Origin: Paenibacillus cookii
Lineage (GTDB): Bacteria > Bacillota > Bacilli > Paenibacillales > Paenibacillaceae
Reading direction: 5' to 3'
Length of the DNA stretch: 64,000 nt
Assembly: GCF_018333375.1 (NCBI RefSeq)
Contig: NZ_BORW01000014.1
Location: forward strand, 58,649-122,648
Part shown: piece after piece, positions 1 through 9,107 of the stretch
Numbering within the stretch: the stretch's first letter is position 1
How the letters are laid out: every line of letters begins with the position of its first letter
Notes under the pieces: model-generated
The model's input: only the letters and a program-made list of their open reading frames with translations
Told to the model about the DNA's origin: nothing
The model's database searches: none
Program-made: the position numbers and the translations under genes

Positions 1-102
1 CGTATGGACGATGGGCGCAATGGACGTCAAAGCGATCAGCACCATGACGACGATTAACAGGGCGTACCAAATTTTGGCCGATATCGTTTGGCTGCGTACC
101 AT
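1..102 (-). CDS. Carbohydrate ABC transporter permease, YtcP type (partial, N-terminus only)
   Basis: Only the first 34 codons lie in the window; the gene runs off the left edge. The fragment starts MVRSQTISAKIWY and continues into a hydrophobic first membrane helix, as in the second permease (YtcP/AraQ-like) of oligosaccharide importers. A GGAGGTG ribosome site precedes the ATG. It starts 20 bases after the stop of the LplB-like permease, so it should be the third gene of the lplA-lplB-ytcP operon. Identification rests mainly on this position and on the matching order in the second importer of the window. Confidence 0.7.
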   Translation of the reverse strand, partial: MVRSQTISAKIWYALLIVVMVLIALTSIAPIVHT

Positions 103-122
103 GAGCTTCACCTCCTTCCCGG

Positions 123-1088
123 TTAGAAAATCCGGTAATTCGCATACTTGTACGCGAGCGAGTAGGAAAAAATGATCAGGACGAACGCGATGACCGATTT
201 CATCAGCCCGATGGCCGTCGCGAACCCGTATTGGCCGTCCAGAATGCCCGCCCGGTACACGTAGGTGTCGATCACGTCGGAGGATTCATAGACGATCGGG
301 GAATACATGTTGAAAATCTGGTCGAAGCCGGCGTTCAAAATATTGCCGATGGCCAGCGTCGCCAGCAAAATGATCGTCGCCCGAAGCAGCGGCAGCGTGA
401 TCAGGCGGGTTTGCTTCCGCCAACCGGCGCCGTCGATGGATGCCGCCTCGTACAGGTGGGGATCGATGCCTGCCAGCGCGGCCAAATAAATGATCGTGTT
501 GAACCCGAATTCCTTCCACACGTCGCTGCCGATCAGAATGTACGGGAACACGCGGTTGTCCCCCAAAAATTGGATCGGGCCGATTCCGAAAACCTCCAGC
601 ATCCGGTTGACGATCCCGTCGGTCAGGAGCAGCTCCGAGAAAATTCCCGCCAAAATGACCCAGGACAAAAAATGCGGCAGGTAAACGATCGTCTGCACCG
701 TCCGTTTAAACGCACGCTGCCGGACTTCGTTCAGCAGGACGGCAAACACAAGCGGCACGATCAGGTTGGCGACGATTTTGGATATGGCGAGAAACAGCGT
801 ATTCCGGATAATGACCTTGCTGTCGCTCAATTCGAAAAAATAGGTAACGTTTTCGAGCCCGACCCACGGGGATCCGAAAATCCCCTTGCTGATTTTGTAA
901 TCCTGAAAAGCCATCAGCAGGCCGAACATCGGGATGATGGAGAAAATAAGGAGCAGGATGATGCCGGGCATGAGCATCAAGTGGTAATGCGCCTGGAACG
1001 GTTTTTTGCTCTTCTTGCCCGGCCTTGTCTCGGAAAGCTCCGTTTGCGGCCGAACCGGAAGGCGGGTTTGCTCGGCTTTTCCCGTCAT
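123..1088 (-). CDS. Carbohydrate ABC transporter permease, LplB family
   Basis: 321-residue inner-membrane permease of a CUT1-type sugar importer, first of two permease subunits. Six hydrophobic helices are visible, beginning around residue 37, and the EAA loop that contacts the ATPase is at about residues 214-235 (EAASIDGAGWRKQTRLITLP). The ATG chosen overlaps the stop of the lipoprotein gene as ATGA, typical of translational coupling; an upstream in-frame start would add 19 residues unlike the family. No ATP-binding subunit is encoded nearby, as usual for this family, which shares an MsmX-type ATPase. Substrate unknown. Confidence 0.88.
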   Translation of the reverse strand: MTGKAEQTRLPVRPQTELSETRPGKKSKKPFQAHYHLMLMPGIILLLIFSIIPMFGLLMAFQDYKISKGIFGSPWVGLENVTYFFELSDSKVIIRNTLFLAISKIVANLIVPLVFAVLLNEVRQRAFKRTVQTIVYLPHFLSWVILAGIFSELLLTDGIVNRMLEVFGIGPIQFLGDNRVFPYILIGSDVWKEFGFNTIIYLAALAGIDPHLYEAASIDGAGWRKQTRLITLPLLRATIILLATLAIGNILNAGFDQIFNMYSPIVYESSDVIDTYVYRAGILDGQYGFATAIGLMKSVIAFVLIIFSYSLAYKYANYRIF

Positions 1089-2737
1089 TTCTGAACGGCC
1101 TCTTGAACTTCTTTCATGATCTGCTCTCCGCCCTGCGCCTTCCAATCGGCCACGAATGAATCAAATGCATCGAGCGGCAGCTCGCCGAGGACGATTTTGA
1201 AATAGGTTTCGTTTTCCAGCTTCTGCAGGTTGCTCCAGCGTTTCTCCATCGTTTTCGTCGTGGCCGTATACAGCGAATACACCTCGTTGAACTTTACGTC
1301 CGCCATCGGCTGCCCGCCGACCAAATACGCATAAGGAGGGCCCCATTCGCCGATATTCGCTTTCGGGTCGGCTTTATATTTGTTCCAGCGCTCCAGATGG
1401 CCCTGCATCTCCGGAGACAGCTGGTCCGGCGTCAGCTTGCCTTCGATCGCGCCTTTGATCATTTCATGTTTTTTCAGCACCGCGTCGGGATCGCCGATGT
1501 TCAAATCGATCGGGCGCAGGCTGACATAGGTTTGGTCCAGCTTTTTATCGTCGGGCGTCGGCGTTTGCAGGAAACGGGTATTGTAGTTGAAATACGTCAT
1601 GACCGCTTCCGGGTGCTTGAAGCCTTTTTTCACCACGAGGAAGCTGCTGCTCGGAGGCACGACGGTCGCATTGTACTGCCCATGGCCGTCGGCGATCGCG
1701 TAGGCTCTCCAATCGGCCTTCGGATCGGACATCATGGCGTTTGTCAAGGTGCCGAACGGCATGTACCACGGCCCGAAAAAGATGCCGCTTTTCCCGCCGA
1801 CCACCAGCTCGTCGGGATTTTTGCGGAGCGCGAAGTCCTTGTCGATCAGCCCCTTTTTGTACCATTCCGCCAGCTTGCCGAGCGCCTTCTTGGCTTCCGG
1901 CGTGGTGGAGCCGTATACGACGTTGCCCGAGCCGTCCTTCAGCCAAATGCTTGGATAAGCGCCAAAAGCATTAAACAGCGCCTTGAAATCATAGTTCCAG
2001 CCGTAATCGGTCGTGACGACCCCGTTGTTGCCGGGCAGCCCGATCGTGTCGTTTTTGCCGTTGCCGTCCGGATCGCGGGTAATAAACGCCTCGGCGATCT
2101 TTTCCACGTCGTCCACCGTCTTCGGAGGCTGCAGGCCCAGCTTGTCGAGCCAGTCTTTCCGCACCCAGATCTCCTGGAAGGAATCTCCCTTCGGCACGAT
2201 GTTCGGTATGGCCAGCAGCTTGCCGTCAATCGTCGCTTTGTCGAGGGACAAGCCGTCGTTCAGCTCATAGATTTGCTTGACCTGATCGGACGCATAAGTT
2301 TGGAATACGTCGGTCAAATCCTCAAGCTGATCGGCGTCAGCCAATTCCAGAAACGTCCGTTCGTCCACGACCATCGCATCGGGCAGATCGTTGCTGGCCA
2401 CCGCCAGCTTCAGTTTTTGCGTGTAATCGTCGCCCGAGGCGTACCACATATACTTGAACTTCACGTTCGTTTTTTCGGTGAAATGGCGGGTGTACATATT
2501 GTCTTCGATCGTGTCCCCCTGCGGGATTCTTTCGTTCGGCGACACCGCTTTGATCGTGCTCACCTCGACGAGCTCCGGCAGCCGGAACGGATCGATTGCC
2601 GTTTCCGTTTTCGCTTCGGGCGGTTTGCCGGGGGCCCCGCTTTCCTCTGCCGTTTCCTTCTTGCCCGACGTGCAGGCCGACAGCAAAAGCATCACGGCGG
2701 CCAGCAGCACCAGCGCCGACTTCCCCTTTTTATTCAT
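1085..2737 (-). CDS. Extracellular solute-binding lipoprotein, LplA family
   Basis: 550-residue sugar-binding lipoprotein that delivers ligand to the two permeases downstream. It has a lipoprotein signal peptide with lipobox LSAC (Cys22), then a low-complexity Gly/Pro/Glu/Lys linker, then a family 1-type solute-binding fold rich in Trp, Tyr and Asp. A segment near the middle contains DPDGNGKNDTIGLPG, a calcium-loop-like stretch common in Paenibacillus LplA paralogues. A GAGGAAAG ribosome site precedes the ATG. First gene of the operon, with a cre-like site about 100 bases upstream. The sugar cannot be told from sequence. Confidence 0.87.
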   Translation of the reverse strand: MNKKGKSALVLLAAVMLLLSACTSGKKETAEESGAPGKPPEAKTETAIDPFRLPELVEVSTIKAVSPNERIPQGDTIEDNMYTRHFTEKTNVKFKYMWYASGDDYTQKLKLAVASNDLPDAMVVDERTFLELADADQLEDLTDVFQTYASDQVKQIYELNDGLSLDKATIDGKLLAIPNIVPKGDSFQEIWVRKDWLDKLGLQPPKTVDDVEKIAEAFITRDPDGNGKNDTIGLPGNNGVVTTDYGWNYDFKALFNAFGAYPSIWLKDGSGNVVYGSTTPEAKKALGKLAEWYKKGLIDKDFALRKNPDELVVGGKSGIFFGPWYMPFGTLTNAMMSDPKADWRAYAIADGHGQYNATVVPPSSSFLVVKKGFKHPEAVMTYFNYNTRFLQTPTPDDKKLDQTYVSLRPIDLNIGDPDAVLKKHEMIKGAIEGKLTPDQLSPEMQGHLERWNKYKADPKANIGEWGPPYAYLVGGQPMADVKFNEVYSLYTATTKTMEKRWSNLQKLENETYFKIVLGELPLDAFDSFVADWKAQGGEQIMKEVQEAVQK

Positions 2738-2837
2738 TAGCTTTCCTCGCTTTCCTGTAGGATTGATTCTAATGATACAAGGCGGATGGGCCGGCAGAGT
2801 CAGTTTCCCGCTTCAAATGGGTGCCGGTTGATCTTTA

Positions 2838-2851
2838 AAATAGCGCTTACA
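2838..2851 (-). promoter_or_regulatory. cre-like catabolite-control site
   Basis: TGTAAGCGCTATTT on the minus strand matches 13 of 14 positions of the CcpA cre consensus TGWAARCGYTWNCW. It lies about 100 bases before the lipoprotein start codon, a sensible place for carbon catabolite repression of a sugar importer. A LacI-family operator would look similar, so the regulator is inferred. Confidence 0.5.
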
Positions 2852-2921
2852 TCATACGAATGTGCACTTCATGAGGATAAAAAGTGACCCCGGGTTGAGG
2901 GGATCTAAGATGGCGGGCGGC

Positions 2922-2965
2922 AAAAAAAGGATGCGCAAGCCGCCATGCGGTCTTGCTGCATCCTT
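2922..2965 (-). terminator. Rho-independent terminator after cutC
   Basis: An inverted repeat (AAGGATG..GCAAG with CTTGC..CATCCTT) is followed on the minus strand by seven T residues. It lies about 80 bases past the cutC stop and closes the ROK-asparaginase-pepV-pepA-cutC operon. Confidence 0.8.
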
Positions 2966-3042
2966 CGTGGAATTCCTTATGATTCGCCATACGCGCTGCA
3001 GTGCGGCCGGGTCTGGCCGGCGGCGCATCCCCTCTTTTGCCC

Positions 3043-3735
3043 CTATTCGAACCCGCGCAGGATAGCCTGCGCCGCTTGTACCCGTGACGGCTCCACGGGC
3101 TTCAGGTGATCTCCGTCCCTGCGCAGGGCCGATCCGAAATGGACCTCCGGAACGTCCGTTGCCTCGATGAACTCCTGCAGCACCGGCACGGAAAGCCCGT
3201 ATCCGGCGAGAATCGCGGTTCCCGTTCCGCGGGACGCCTCGACGAGCCGCTTGATTTGCGGCGCGGACTTCGGCGCCGGCAGCGGGCCGCCGGACGTCAA
3301 AATGCGGTTGATTTGCGGATAACCGGCAATCACCTGAAACGCGGACAGCTGATCCTCGATCTCGTCAAAAGCGCGATGAAACGTCACGTTTAAGCCTTCG
3401 GCGTCCTGAAGGAGATATTCCAGCGCTGCCGTGTCCACCTTTCCGTCCCCGGTCAGGGTGCCGACCACGATGCCGGCCGCGCCGCTTGCCTTGATGAAAG
3501 CAATGTCTTCCTTCATCGTTTGGAGATCATATTCGTCGTACACGAACGACTGGCTGTGGGGGCGGACCATGACATGAACCGGAATGCTCACCCGGCGCAC
3601 GACTTCCCGGATCAACCCCGGTCCCGGGGTTAACCCGCCTTCCAAAATGCCGGTAACGAGTTCGATCCGGTCGGCCCCGCCTTGTGCCGCAAGGAGCGCA
3701 TCCGTCAAAGTCGTGGCAATGACCTCAAGCTTCAT
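3043..3735 (-). CDS. cutC: CutC family protein
   Basis: 230-residue cytoplasmic TIM-barrel protein of the CutC family, historically linked to copper homeostasis although the biochemical activity is unproven. Family signatures visible include the start MKLEVIATTL, AAQGGADRIEL, LEGGLTPG, VMVRPH, GIVVGTL, TFHRAFDE and LTSGG. The ATG is preceded by GGAGGG and overlaps the end of the aminopeptidase gene by 11 bases, so translation is coupled; a 19-residue upstream extension is low-complexity and Arg-rich and is rejected. Last gene of a peptide/asparagine-related operon, which fits a metabolic role better than copper handling. Confidence 0.9.
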   Translation of the reverse strand: MKLEVIATTLTDALLAAQGGADRIELVTGILEGGLTPGPGLIREVVRRVSIPVHVMVRPHSQSFVYDEYDLQTMKEDIAFIKASGAAGIVVGTLTGDGKVDTAALEYLLQDAEGLNVTFHRAFDEIEDQLSAFQVIAGYPQINRILTSGGPLPAPKSAPQIKRLVEASRGTGTAILAGYGLSVPVLQEFIEATDVPEVHFGSALRRDGDHLKPVEPSRVQAAQAILRGFE

Positions 3736-5194
3736 CGGGAAGTCCCTCCTTCGCCGTTCCCGCCGCGGCCCTCTCGCACACGAAATCGGCAAGCAGCCTT
3801 ACGCCGTAGCCCGTCGCTCCCGTCACTTTGTATCCGCGCGAGCTGGGAACTTGAACGGTGTTCGCCATGTCGATATGGCACCAACGCGCTTTCCCGTCCA
3901 CGAAACGGCGCAGGAACAACGCCGCCATATTCGCGCCGCCGTACGGACTTGACGCCAGATTGGCCATATCGGCATAAGGGCTGCCGAGAAGCTCTTCGTC
4001 TTCGTCCACCAGCGGCAGCCGCCAGATCCGGTCCCCGTTGCGGTCGCCGATACGCATCAGCTGACCGGTGTATTCGTCGTCCCCCCATACGCCGGCAACT
4101 TTCAGGCCCAGCGCGTGGCCGACCGCTCCCGTCAGCGTCGCCACGTCGATGATATGCCGGGCGCCGCAGCGGAGGGCATGAAGAATCCCGTCGGCCAAAA
4201 TCAGCCTGCCTTCGGCGTCCGTATTGACGACCTGCACGGACAGGCCATTCGGGTATCGGATGACGTCGGACGGCAGGAACGCGCCTCCGTCCGGCACGTT
4301 GTCGGCGATCGGAACGATGGCCGTGATGCGGGCCTTTACCTCAAGGCGCGTCAGCAGATCCATCGCGCCGATCACCGCGGCCGCGCCGCCCATGTCAAAG
4401 CGGGCGTCGCTTAAATCGCGGGCATCCTTCAGGTTCATGCCGCCCATGTCGAACGTGATGCCTTTGCCGACGAGGGCCAGATGTTCCGCATGCGGATCCC
4501 CTTCGTAGCTGATTTCCACCATCGCGGGCGGATGCTTGCTGCCGGCGCCCACGGCCAAAAGCCCGTTCATCTGCCGCTGCTTCAGCTCCTCCCCTTGATA
4601 GACGGTAAGCTTGACGTTCCGGCCGGCAAAAACCTGCCGGATCCGGGCCACGAAAGCGGAAGGGTTCAAATCGCTTGCCGCTTCGTTGCACAAATCGCGG
4701 GCAAGCGCGGTCGATTCGGCGCGCATGCGTCCAAGCTCCGCCGCCGGTCCGTCCTCCGGTCTGCTTTCCGGGCTTATCCGAACCCGTTGGATCGGCTTCG
4801 GTTTGGCACTCCCTTTGTATTTGTTGAACGTATACGTTCCGAGCTGCCAGCCTTCCGTCCAGGCCGTGATCGCTTCCGTCGGCCACGCTTCGGAGCCGAA
4901 CAGGTCCATGAAACCGTCCGGGTTCAGCTCCGCCGTCGTCCTGCCGATGTCCTGCATCGCCCGGCCCGCGTTACCCGCAGCCTCGCGCAATATTTCCATG
5001 CTGAAACGCTCCCGGGCTCCGAGGCCAATGACTAAGATATCCTGCTCTCCGGCATGGCGCCCGTAAAACCAGGTCTGCCCGCCGCGCTCCTTCATTTTGG
5101 CCGAAAGCGGAAGCGAAGGGGCGTATTCGCCATCGCTGAATACTAGTTCGATCATGACTTCCGCTTGGGCATGTGTCCCCGTATTGATCTCCAT
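3725..5194 (-). CDS. pepA: M17 leucyl aminopeptidase
   Basis: 489-residue cytosolic dizinc aminopeptidase that removes N-terminal residues from peptides. The C-terminal catalytic domain keeps the metal and active-site residues: Lys244 and Asp249 (VGKGITFDMGG), Lys256, Asp267 (FDMGG) and the signature NTDAEGRL with Asp326, Glu328 and Arg330. The usual MKxDMGG reads SDARFDMGG here, a mild divergence. The ATG is taken with AAAGGG about ten bases upstream; an in-frame TTG seven codons earlier is possible. It lies between pepV and cutC and presumably takes peptides further to free amino acids. Confidence 0.92.
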   Translation of the reverse strand: MEINTGTHAQAEVMIELVFSDGEYAPSLPLSAKMKERGGQTWFYGRHAGEQDILVIGLGARERFSMEILREAAGNAGRAMQDIGRTTAELNPDGFMDLFGSEAWPTEAITAWTEGWQLGTYTFNKYKGSAKPKPIQRVRISPESRPEDGPAAELGRMRAESTALARDLCNEAASDLNPSAFVARIRQVFAGRNVKLTVYQGEELKQRQMNGLLAVGAGSKHPPAMVEISYEGDPHAEHLALVGKGITFDMGGMNLKDARDLSDARFDMGGAAAVIGAMDLLTRLEVKARITAIVPIADNVPDGGAFLPSDVIRYPNGLSVQVVNTDAEGRLILADGILHALRCGARHIIDVATLTGAVGHALGLKVAGVWGDDEYTGQLMRIGDRNGDRIWRLPLVDEDEELLGSPYADMANLASSPYGGANMAALFLRRFVDGKARWCHIDMANTVQVPSSRGYKVTGATGYGVRLLADFVCERAAAGTAKEGLPDEA

Positions 5195-5239
5195 TATCCA
5201 TGCATCCCTTTGCAAAAAGATTTGTGCTTAGCAGCCTGT

Positions 5240-6667
5240 TTAAATCTCCAAGTTTCCAAGTTCGTTTAAGGTGCGCGCGTATATCGCCGTGCATCGCAGC
5301 AGCAGCTCGATCTCCATGTATTCGTTCGGCTGATGGGCCGTGGATTCCATCCCCGGAAACAGCGGACCGAACGCGACGCCCATCGGGAAATGGGCCGCAT
5401 AGGTGCCGCCGCCCGTCGACAGCAGGTTCGCCCGCTGGCCGGTTTCGGCCTCGTAAACCGCCTGCATGGCCTGGATCATCGGATGGTCCCCCGGCACATG
5501 GTGCGGCTTTTTCAAGCTTGGGGGCTCCATGGCCAGGCGGTGCTCCTCCAGCTTCACCGATATGCGCTTCAAAATCTCCTCATAGCTGCCGCAGACCGGA
5601 AAACGCAAATTGATATGAAAAAACGTTTCTCCCCTCGGATCAAACTGCAAAATGCCGCTGTTGACGGTCAGTTTCCCGCTGAGTTCATCCTCCATCGCAA
5701 TGCCCAGGGCGCGCCCGTGCACATCGTCGAATAAAAGCGTATCGACGGTATGCAGGTAATGTCCTGCGCTTTCGCCCCATGAATAGTTTTTCAGGAAATG
5801 AATCAGCGCAAGCCCCGCATTCATCCCTAACTCGGGCTCCATCCCATGCGCGGCTTTTCCCGCCATATGCAGCCTGATGGCCTGCTCCCCGGTTTCGACT
5901 CCGCCTTTATACCCGTGATCGTTGCAATATGCCCGATACGCCTGCCCCAAGGCTTGGAGGGCTCCCTCTTCACCCGCAACGACCGCCTCGGCCGCTTCCG
6001 GAACCATGTTGGCGACGACGCCGGACCGGAACGAAAGCAGCTCGTACTCCCCCTTCGCATCCGGCGTTTCCGGCTCCTGCGGGAACAGGAATCGGGTATT
6101 GATCTGCCCTTTTTCGGCGCTGACGATCGGAAAATCGGCGTCCGGCGTAAAACCGAATGCGGGCATCGGCTCCAGCTCCTTGTATTTCTCCATGCATCGG
6201 TGCGTTTTTTCCTCGTCCGTGCCGAAAATGAGACGGATCCGGTTCCTGAGCGGCAAGCCGAGATCCTTGACGATTTTTAGCGCATAAAAAGAAGCCATCG
6301 CCGGCCCTTTATCGTCGATCGCCCCGCGCGCAAAAATTTTGCAGTCGCGCACGTCGGGCTCGAAAGGAGGCGTCGTCCATTCGCCGGACACGGGCACGAC
6401 GTCGAGATGGCTCAACACCGCGATGTAATGCTCGGCATCCTCCGGGCCATATTCGGCGTAGCCGACATATCCGTCCAGGTTCCTCACGCGGAAGCCCTCG
6501 GCAGCGCACAGGTCCAGCATAAACCGGAGCGCCTCCCCGATTCCCCTGCCCATCGGCTGCCCGGGAGCCGCCGTTTCGGCGTCGTAGACGCTCGGAATCG
6601 CCAGCAGCCCTTGCAAATCGTGCAGGATCGCCGCTTTCCGGCCGGACGCTTCCTGATACCAATCCAT
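5240..6667 (-). CDS. pepV: Dipeptidase PepV (M20 family)
   Basis: 475-residue cytosolic zinc dipeptidase. Metal ligands and catalytic residues are visible: SHLDVVP (His87, Asp89), GAIDDKG (Asp118/119) and TDEE (Glu152/153). The central lid domain and a C-terminal GGTYA plus AHQPNEY segment are as in PepV. Length agrees with lactobacillal and bacillar PepV. The start is the ATG with AAGGGG about ten bases upstream; the 17-residue extension before it is basic and not family-like. Same operon as the asparaginase and M17 aminopeptidase, so the three form a peptide-to-amino-acid set. Confidence 0.92.
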   Translation of the reverse strand: MDWYQEASGRKAAILHDLQGLLAIPSVYDAETAAPGQPMGRGIGEALRFMLDLCAAEGFRVRNLDGYVGYAEYGPEDAEHYIAVLSHLDVVPVSGEWTTPPFEPDVRDCKIFARGAIDDKGPAMASFYALKIVKDLGLPLRNRIRLIFGTDEEKTHRCMEKYKELEPMPAFGFTPDADFPIVSAEKGQINTRFLFPQEPETPDAKGEYELLSFRSGVVANMVPEAAEAVVAGEEGALQALGQAYRAYCNDHGYKGGVETGEQAIRLHMAGKAAHGMEPELGMNAGLALIHFLKNYSWGESAGHYLHTVDTLLFDDVHGRALGIAMEDELSGKLTVNSGILQFDPRGETFFHINLRFPVCGSYEEILKRISVKLEEHRLAMEPPSLKKPHHVPGDHPMIQAMQAVYEAETGQRANLLSTGGGTYAAHFPMGVAFGPLFPGMESTAHQPNEYMEIELLLRCTAIYARTLNELGNLEI

Positions 6668-6707
6668 GATTTTCAACCCCTTCTTACCGACCCGTGACCG
6701 ATCGATT

Positions 6708-7706
6708 TTAGAATGCAAAAGAAGCTTTCCGCTCGCCGACGAGGACGTGATTGTCGTTTTTGATTTCTTTCGGCACCACCGCGTACAATCTGTCGATCGT
6801 CTCCCGGTTGCCGTAGCCGATTTGCTCCAAAATGGATGCGACGATGATCGGCCACGGCGTTTCCGAACCGTCGATGACTTTCAGCGCAAAGGCCATGCGT
6901 TCCCGGATCAGCGAAAAACAGTAGACGCCCTTGGCTCCGCCTTTGGCGACGATATTCGGATCGCGCAGCAGCTCGGAACAGATGAAATTGTGGCTGGCGA
7001 TGCTGTCCGGCGCATCGTGCATATACGCCGTCATCCGTTTAACGGCCTCGCGGGTGGCTGCATCCGGGATCAGGTCCGGGCAGGCCAGCTTAAGATACGC
7101 TTTGGCGATATGCTTCAGCGGCAGCGCAAAAATCGGGAACCCGCAGCCGTCGACGCCGACCTCGATCCGATCGGCCGGGTATTCCGCCATATCCGCGAGC
7201 GTCTGCAAAATTTCCTGCTGAATCGGATGGGACGGCTGCCAGTACGTTTCGGTGTCGTATCCCGACTCCCGCGCCGCGGCAATGATGCCGAAATGTTTGC
7301 CGGAGCAATTGTGGTAGATCCTTCTTGGCGCCTTTCCCTCGCGCATGCAGGCGAACTTCGGCTCGTCGTTCAGCGGATACGTAGGGCAGGTCAGCAGTTG
7401 TTCCTCGGCCAATCCGATTTTGCGCATGATCGACTCCAAAGCTTCGATATGATAAGCTTCGCCCCGGTGGGACGCGGCGAACATCGCCGCCTCGGCGGCG
7501 GTCAGGCCGTATTTTTCCGCGATGTTCCGTTTCATGACGGGAATGGCCTGGAACGGCTTCGCCGCGGAGCGCAAGTAAGTGACGTGCTCGGCGCTGCCGA
7601 TCTCGTGAACGACCTCCCCTTTGTCATTGACGCCGCACAAGACGCCCAGATGAACGTTTTCGAGCACGCCGGCGCGGTATTCTTCCACTAATGGTTTGAA
7701 GTACAT
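6708..7706 (-). CDS. Asparaginase (Rhizobium etli AnsA-like / asparaginase II family)
   Basis: 332-residue cytosolic enzyme of the family Pfam calls asparaginase II, predicted to hydrolyse L-asparagine to aspartate and ammonia. It is unrelated to the E. coli type I/II enzymes. Recognisable segments are RSAAKPFQAIP, FAASHRGE, the SGKH of HNCSGKHFG, VDGCGFPIFALPL and GAKGVYC; the Ser-Gly-Lys and conserved Cys/His residues are those of this serine-hydrolase-like fold. The ATG has GGAGG seven bases upstream. It starts 32 bases after the ROK regulator, and ROK control suggests the physiological substrate may derive from a glycosylated or sugar-linked compound (inference). Confidence 0.88.
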   Translation of the reverse strand: MYFKPLVEEYRAGVLENVHLGVLCGVNDKGEVVHEIGSAEHVTYLRSAAKPFQAIPVMKRNIAEKYGLTAAEAAMFAASHRGEAYHIEALESIMRKIGLAEEQLLTCPTYPLNDEPKFACMREGKAPRRIYHNCSGKHFGIIAAARESGYDTETYWQPSHPIQQEILQTLADMAEYPADRIEVGVDGCGFPIFALPLKHIAKAYLKLACPDLIPDAATREAVKRMTAYMHDAPDSIASHNFICSELLRDPNIVAKGGAKGVYCFSLIRERMAFALKVIDGSETPWPIIVASILEQIGYGNRETIDRLYAVVPKEIKNDNHVLVGERKASFAF

Positions 7707-7738
7707 GTTGGTTCCTCCGTTTTTGGATTGGATTGTTC

Positions 7739-8923
7739 CTAGTTTTGCTCCATCTGCTCGATTTGGCTGGCGATGTCCAGGAAACGGCCTTGCGCAAGCA
7801 GGCCCGATCCGATGATGACGCCGTCCTGTTCGAAAGCGGAATAGGCGATGCGGAACGTGCCGCGCAGCGGCTCCCATACGTATTCGCTCATGCATTTTTC
7901 GGCGATGAACGCCCTGACTTCCGGATAACGCTCGACAAGCTTGCCGGTGAGGATGACCGTATCCGGATTGTACATGCAGGCGACGTTGCCGATCGTGACC
8001 GCGATAAAAGCCATCGCCCGGTCCACAATGTCCGCGGCCCACCTCTCTCCGTCCCGCCTTGCCTGAAACAGCTCATCCAAGGATGCGACCGGCTTGACTC
8101 GGGACGCCTGTTCGATGAGCGCGGCTTCGGCGATATAAGTCTGCAAACATCCTTTTTTGCCGCAATCGCATCGCAGGCCGCCCGGGTCGACGACGGTATG
8201 GCCGACCTCTCCCGCGCTGTTGGACTCGCCCCGGTAAATGTCCCCGTCGATGATCAGCGAGGAACCGACGCCGCTGCCGAAACCGATCAACACCGACCGC
8301 TTCGATCCTTTGGCCGCCCCATACATATGCTCCGCGAGCGACTTGACCTTCAGTTCGTTGTCCACCGCCGCCGCAAGTCCGGTGCGCTCCTTCAGCAGCC
8401 CGGCGATATCGGCCTGCTTCCAGCCCAGCTGGGCCGACAGCACGGCCTTTCCTCCGGCATGATCGATGATCCCCGGCAGCCCTACGCCGATGCCGACGAT
8501 TCTCCGGCGGTCCAGACGCTCATCGTCGATCAAGGCGTTGATCCCTGCCGCAATGCTGCCCAGCGTCGCTTCGGAGCTCTCCTCTGCGTTTCTGGCGATG
8601 CTTTTGCCCCCGATCACGCTCCCGTCCAAATCGACGGCGCCGATCCGGATGGCCGTTTTGTCGATTTCCACGCCGACCGATAACACCGACTTCGGATTGA
8701 CCTTCAGCAAAATCGCTTTGCGGCCGACGCTCGTCGTCTCCTGCTCGATTTCGTGCATGAAATCGAGGTGGTCCAGTTCGGCGACGATCCGGCTGACCGT
8801 TGTCGGGCTCATGCCCGTCAATCGGGCGATCTCCGCCCGCGACAAGGGCGAATGGTTTTTGATGATTTCGAATACGGTCGTCCTGTTTTTTCTTTTGATA
8901 AAATCCTGGTCATGCTTTTGCAT
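7739..8923 (-). CDS. ROK family transcriptional regulator (NagC/XylR type)
   Basis: 394-residue DNA-binding repressor with an N-terminal winged helix (about residues 12-65, RAEIARLTGMSPTTVSRIV) and a C-terminal sugar-kinase-like ROK domain. The zinc-binding signature GGLRCDCGKKGC (Cys252, Cys254, Cys259) and EVGHT are intact. The ATG has AAGGAG six bases upstream; an earlier in-frame start would add 27 residues. First gene of the asparaginase-pepV-pepA-cutC operon and divergent from an MFS gene, so it probably controls one or both from the 100-base intergenic region. Inducer unknown; ROK proteins usually sense a sugar or sugar phosphate. Confidence 0.9.
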   Translation of the reverse strand: MQKHDQDFIKRKNRTTVFEIIKNHSPLSRAEIARLTGMSPTTVSRIVAELDHLDFMHEIEQETTSVGRKAILLKVNPKSVLSVGVEIDKTAIRIGAVDLDGSVIGGKSIARNAEESSEATLGSIAAGINALIDDERLDRRRIVGIGVGLPGIIDHAGGKAVLSAQLGWKQADIAGLLKERTGLAAAVDNELKVKSLAEHMYGAAKGSKRSVLIGFGSGVGSSLIIDGDIYRGESNSAGEVGHTVVDPGGLRCDCGKKGCLQTYIAEAALIEQASRVKPVASLDELFQARRDGERWAADIVDRAMAFIAVTIGNVACMYNPDTVILTGKLVERYPEVRAFIAEKCMSEYVWEPLRGTFRIAYSAFEQDGVIIGSGLLAQGRFLDIASQIEQMEQN

Positions 8924-8942
8924 GGACGGACTGCTCCTTACC

Positions 8943-8975
8943 TTAATTAATTTCTCCAGTGGTGTTATTAATTGA
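8943..8975. promoter_or_regulatory. Inverted repeat, candidate ROK operator
   Basis: TTAATTAAT (8943-8951) and ATTAATTGA (8967-8975) form a nine-base inverted repeat with one mismatch and a 15-base spacer, 20 bases upstream of the ROK start codon. AT-rich split palindromes of this kind are typical of ROK operators. No binding evidence beyond position. Confidence 0.4.
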
Positions 8976-9026
8976 ACTTTAAAAGGTTTGCCTAAAGCTG
9001 TCAATCCTTTTTACACAAACTAGTTC

Positions 9027-9055
9027 TTGAAAATTTTCATGAAAAATAGAATAAT
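9027..9055 (+). promoter_or_regulatory. Sigma-A-type promoter of the MFS gene with overlapping palindrome
   Basis: TTGAAA (9027-9032), 17 bases, then AATAAT (9050-9055). The -35 box overlaps the perfect 12-base palindrome TGAAAATTTTCA (9028-9039), so a regulator bound there would block polymerase. Confidence 0.5.
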
Positions 9056-9107
9056 TACAGTTAGTATTTTCATGGATAGAATCCTACAGAAAGGTTGTTT
9101 ATACAGC

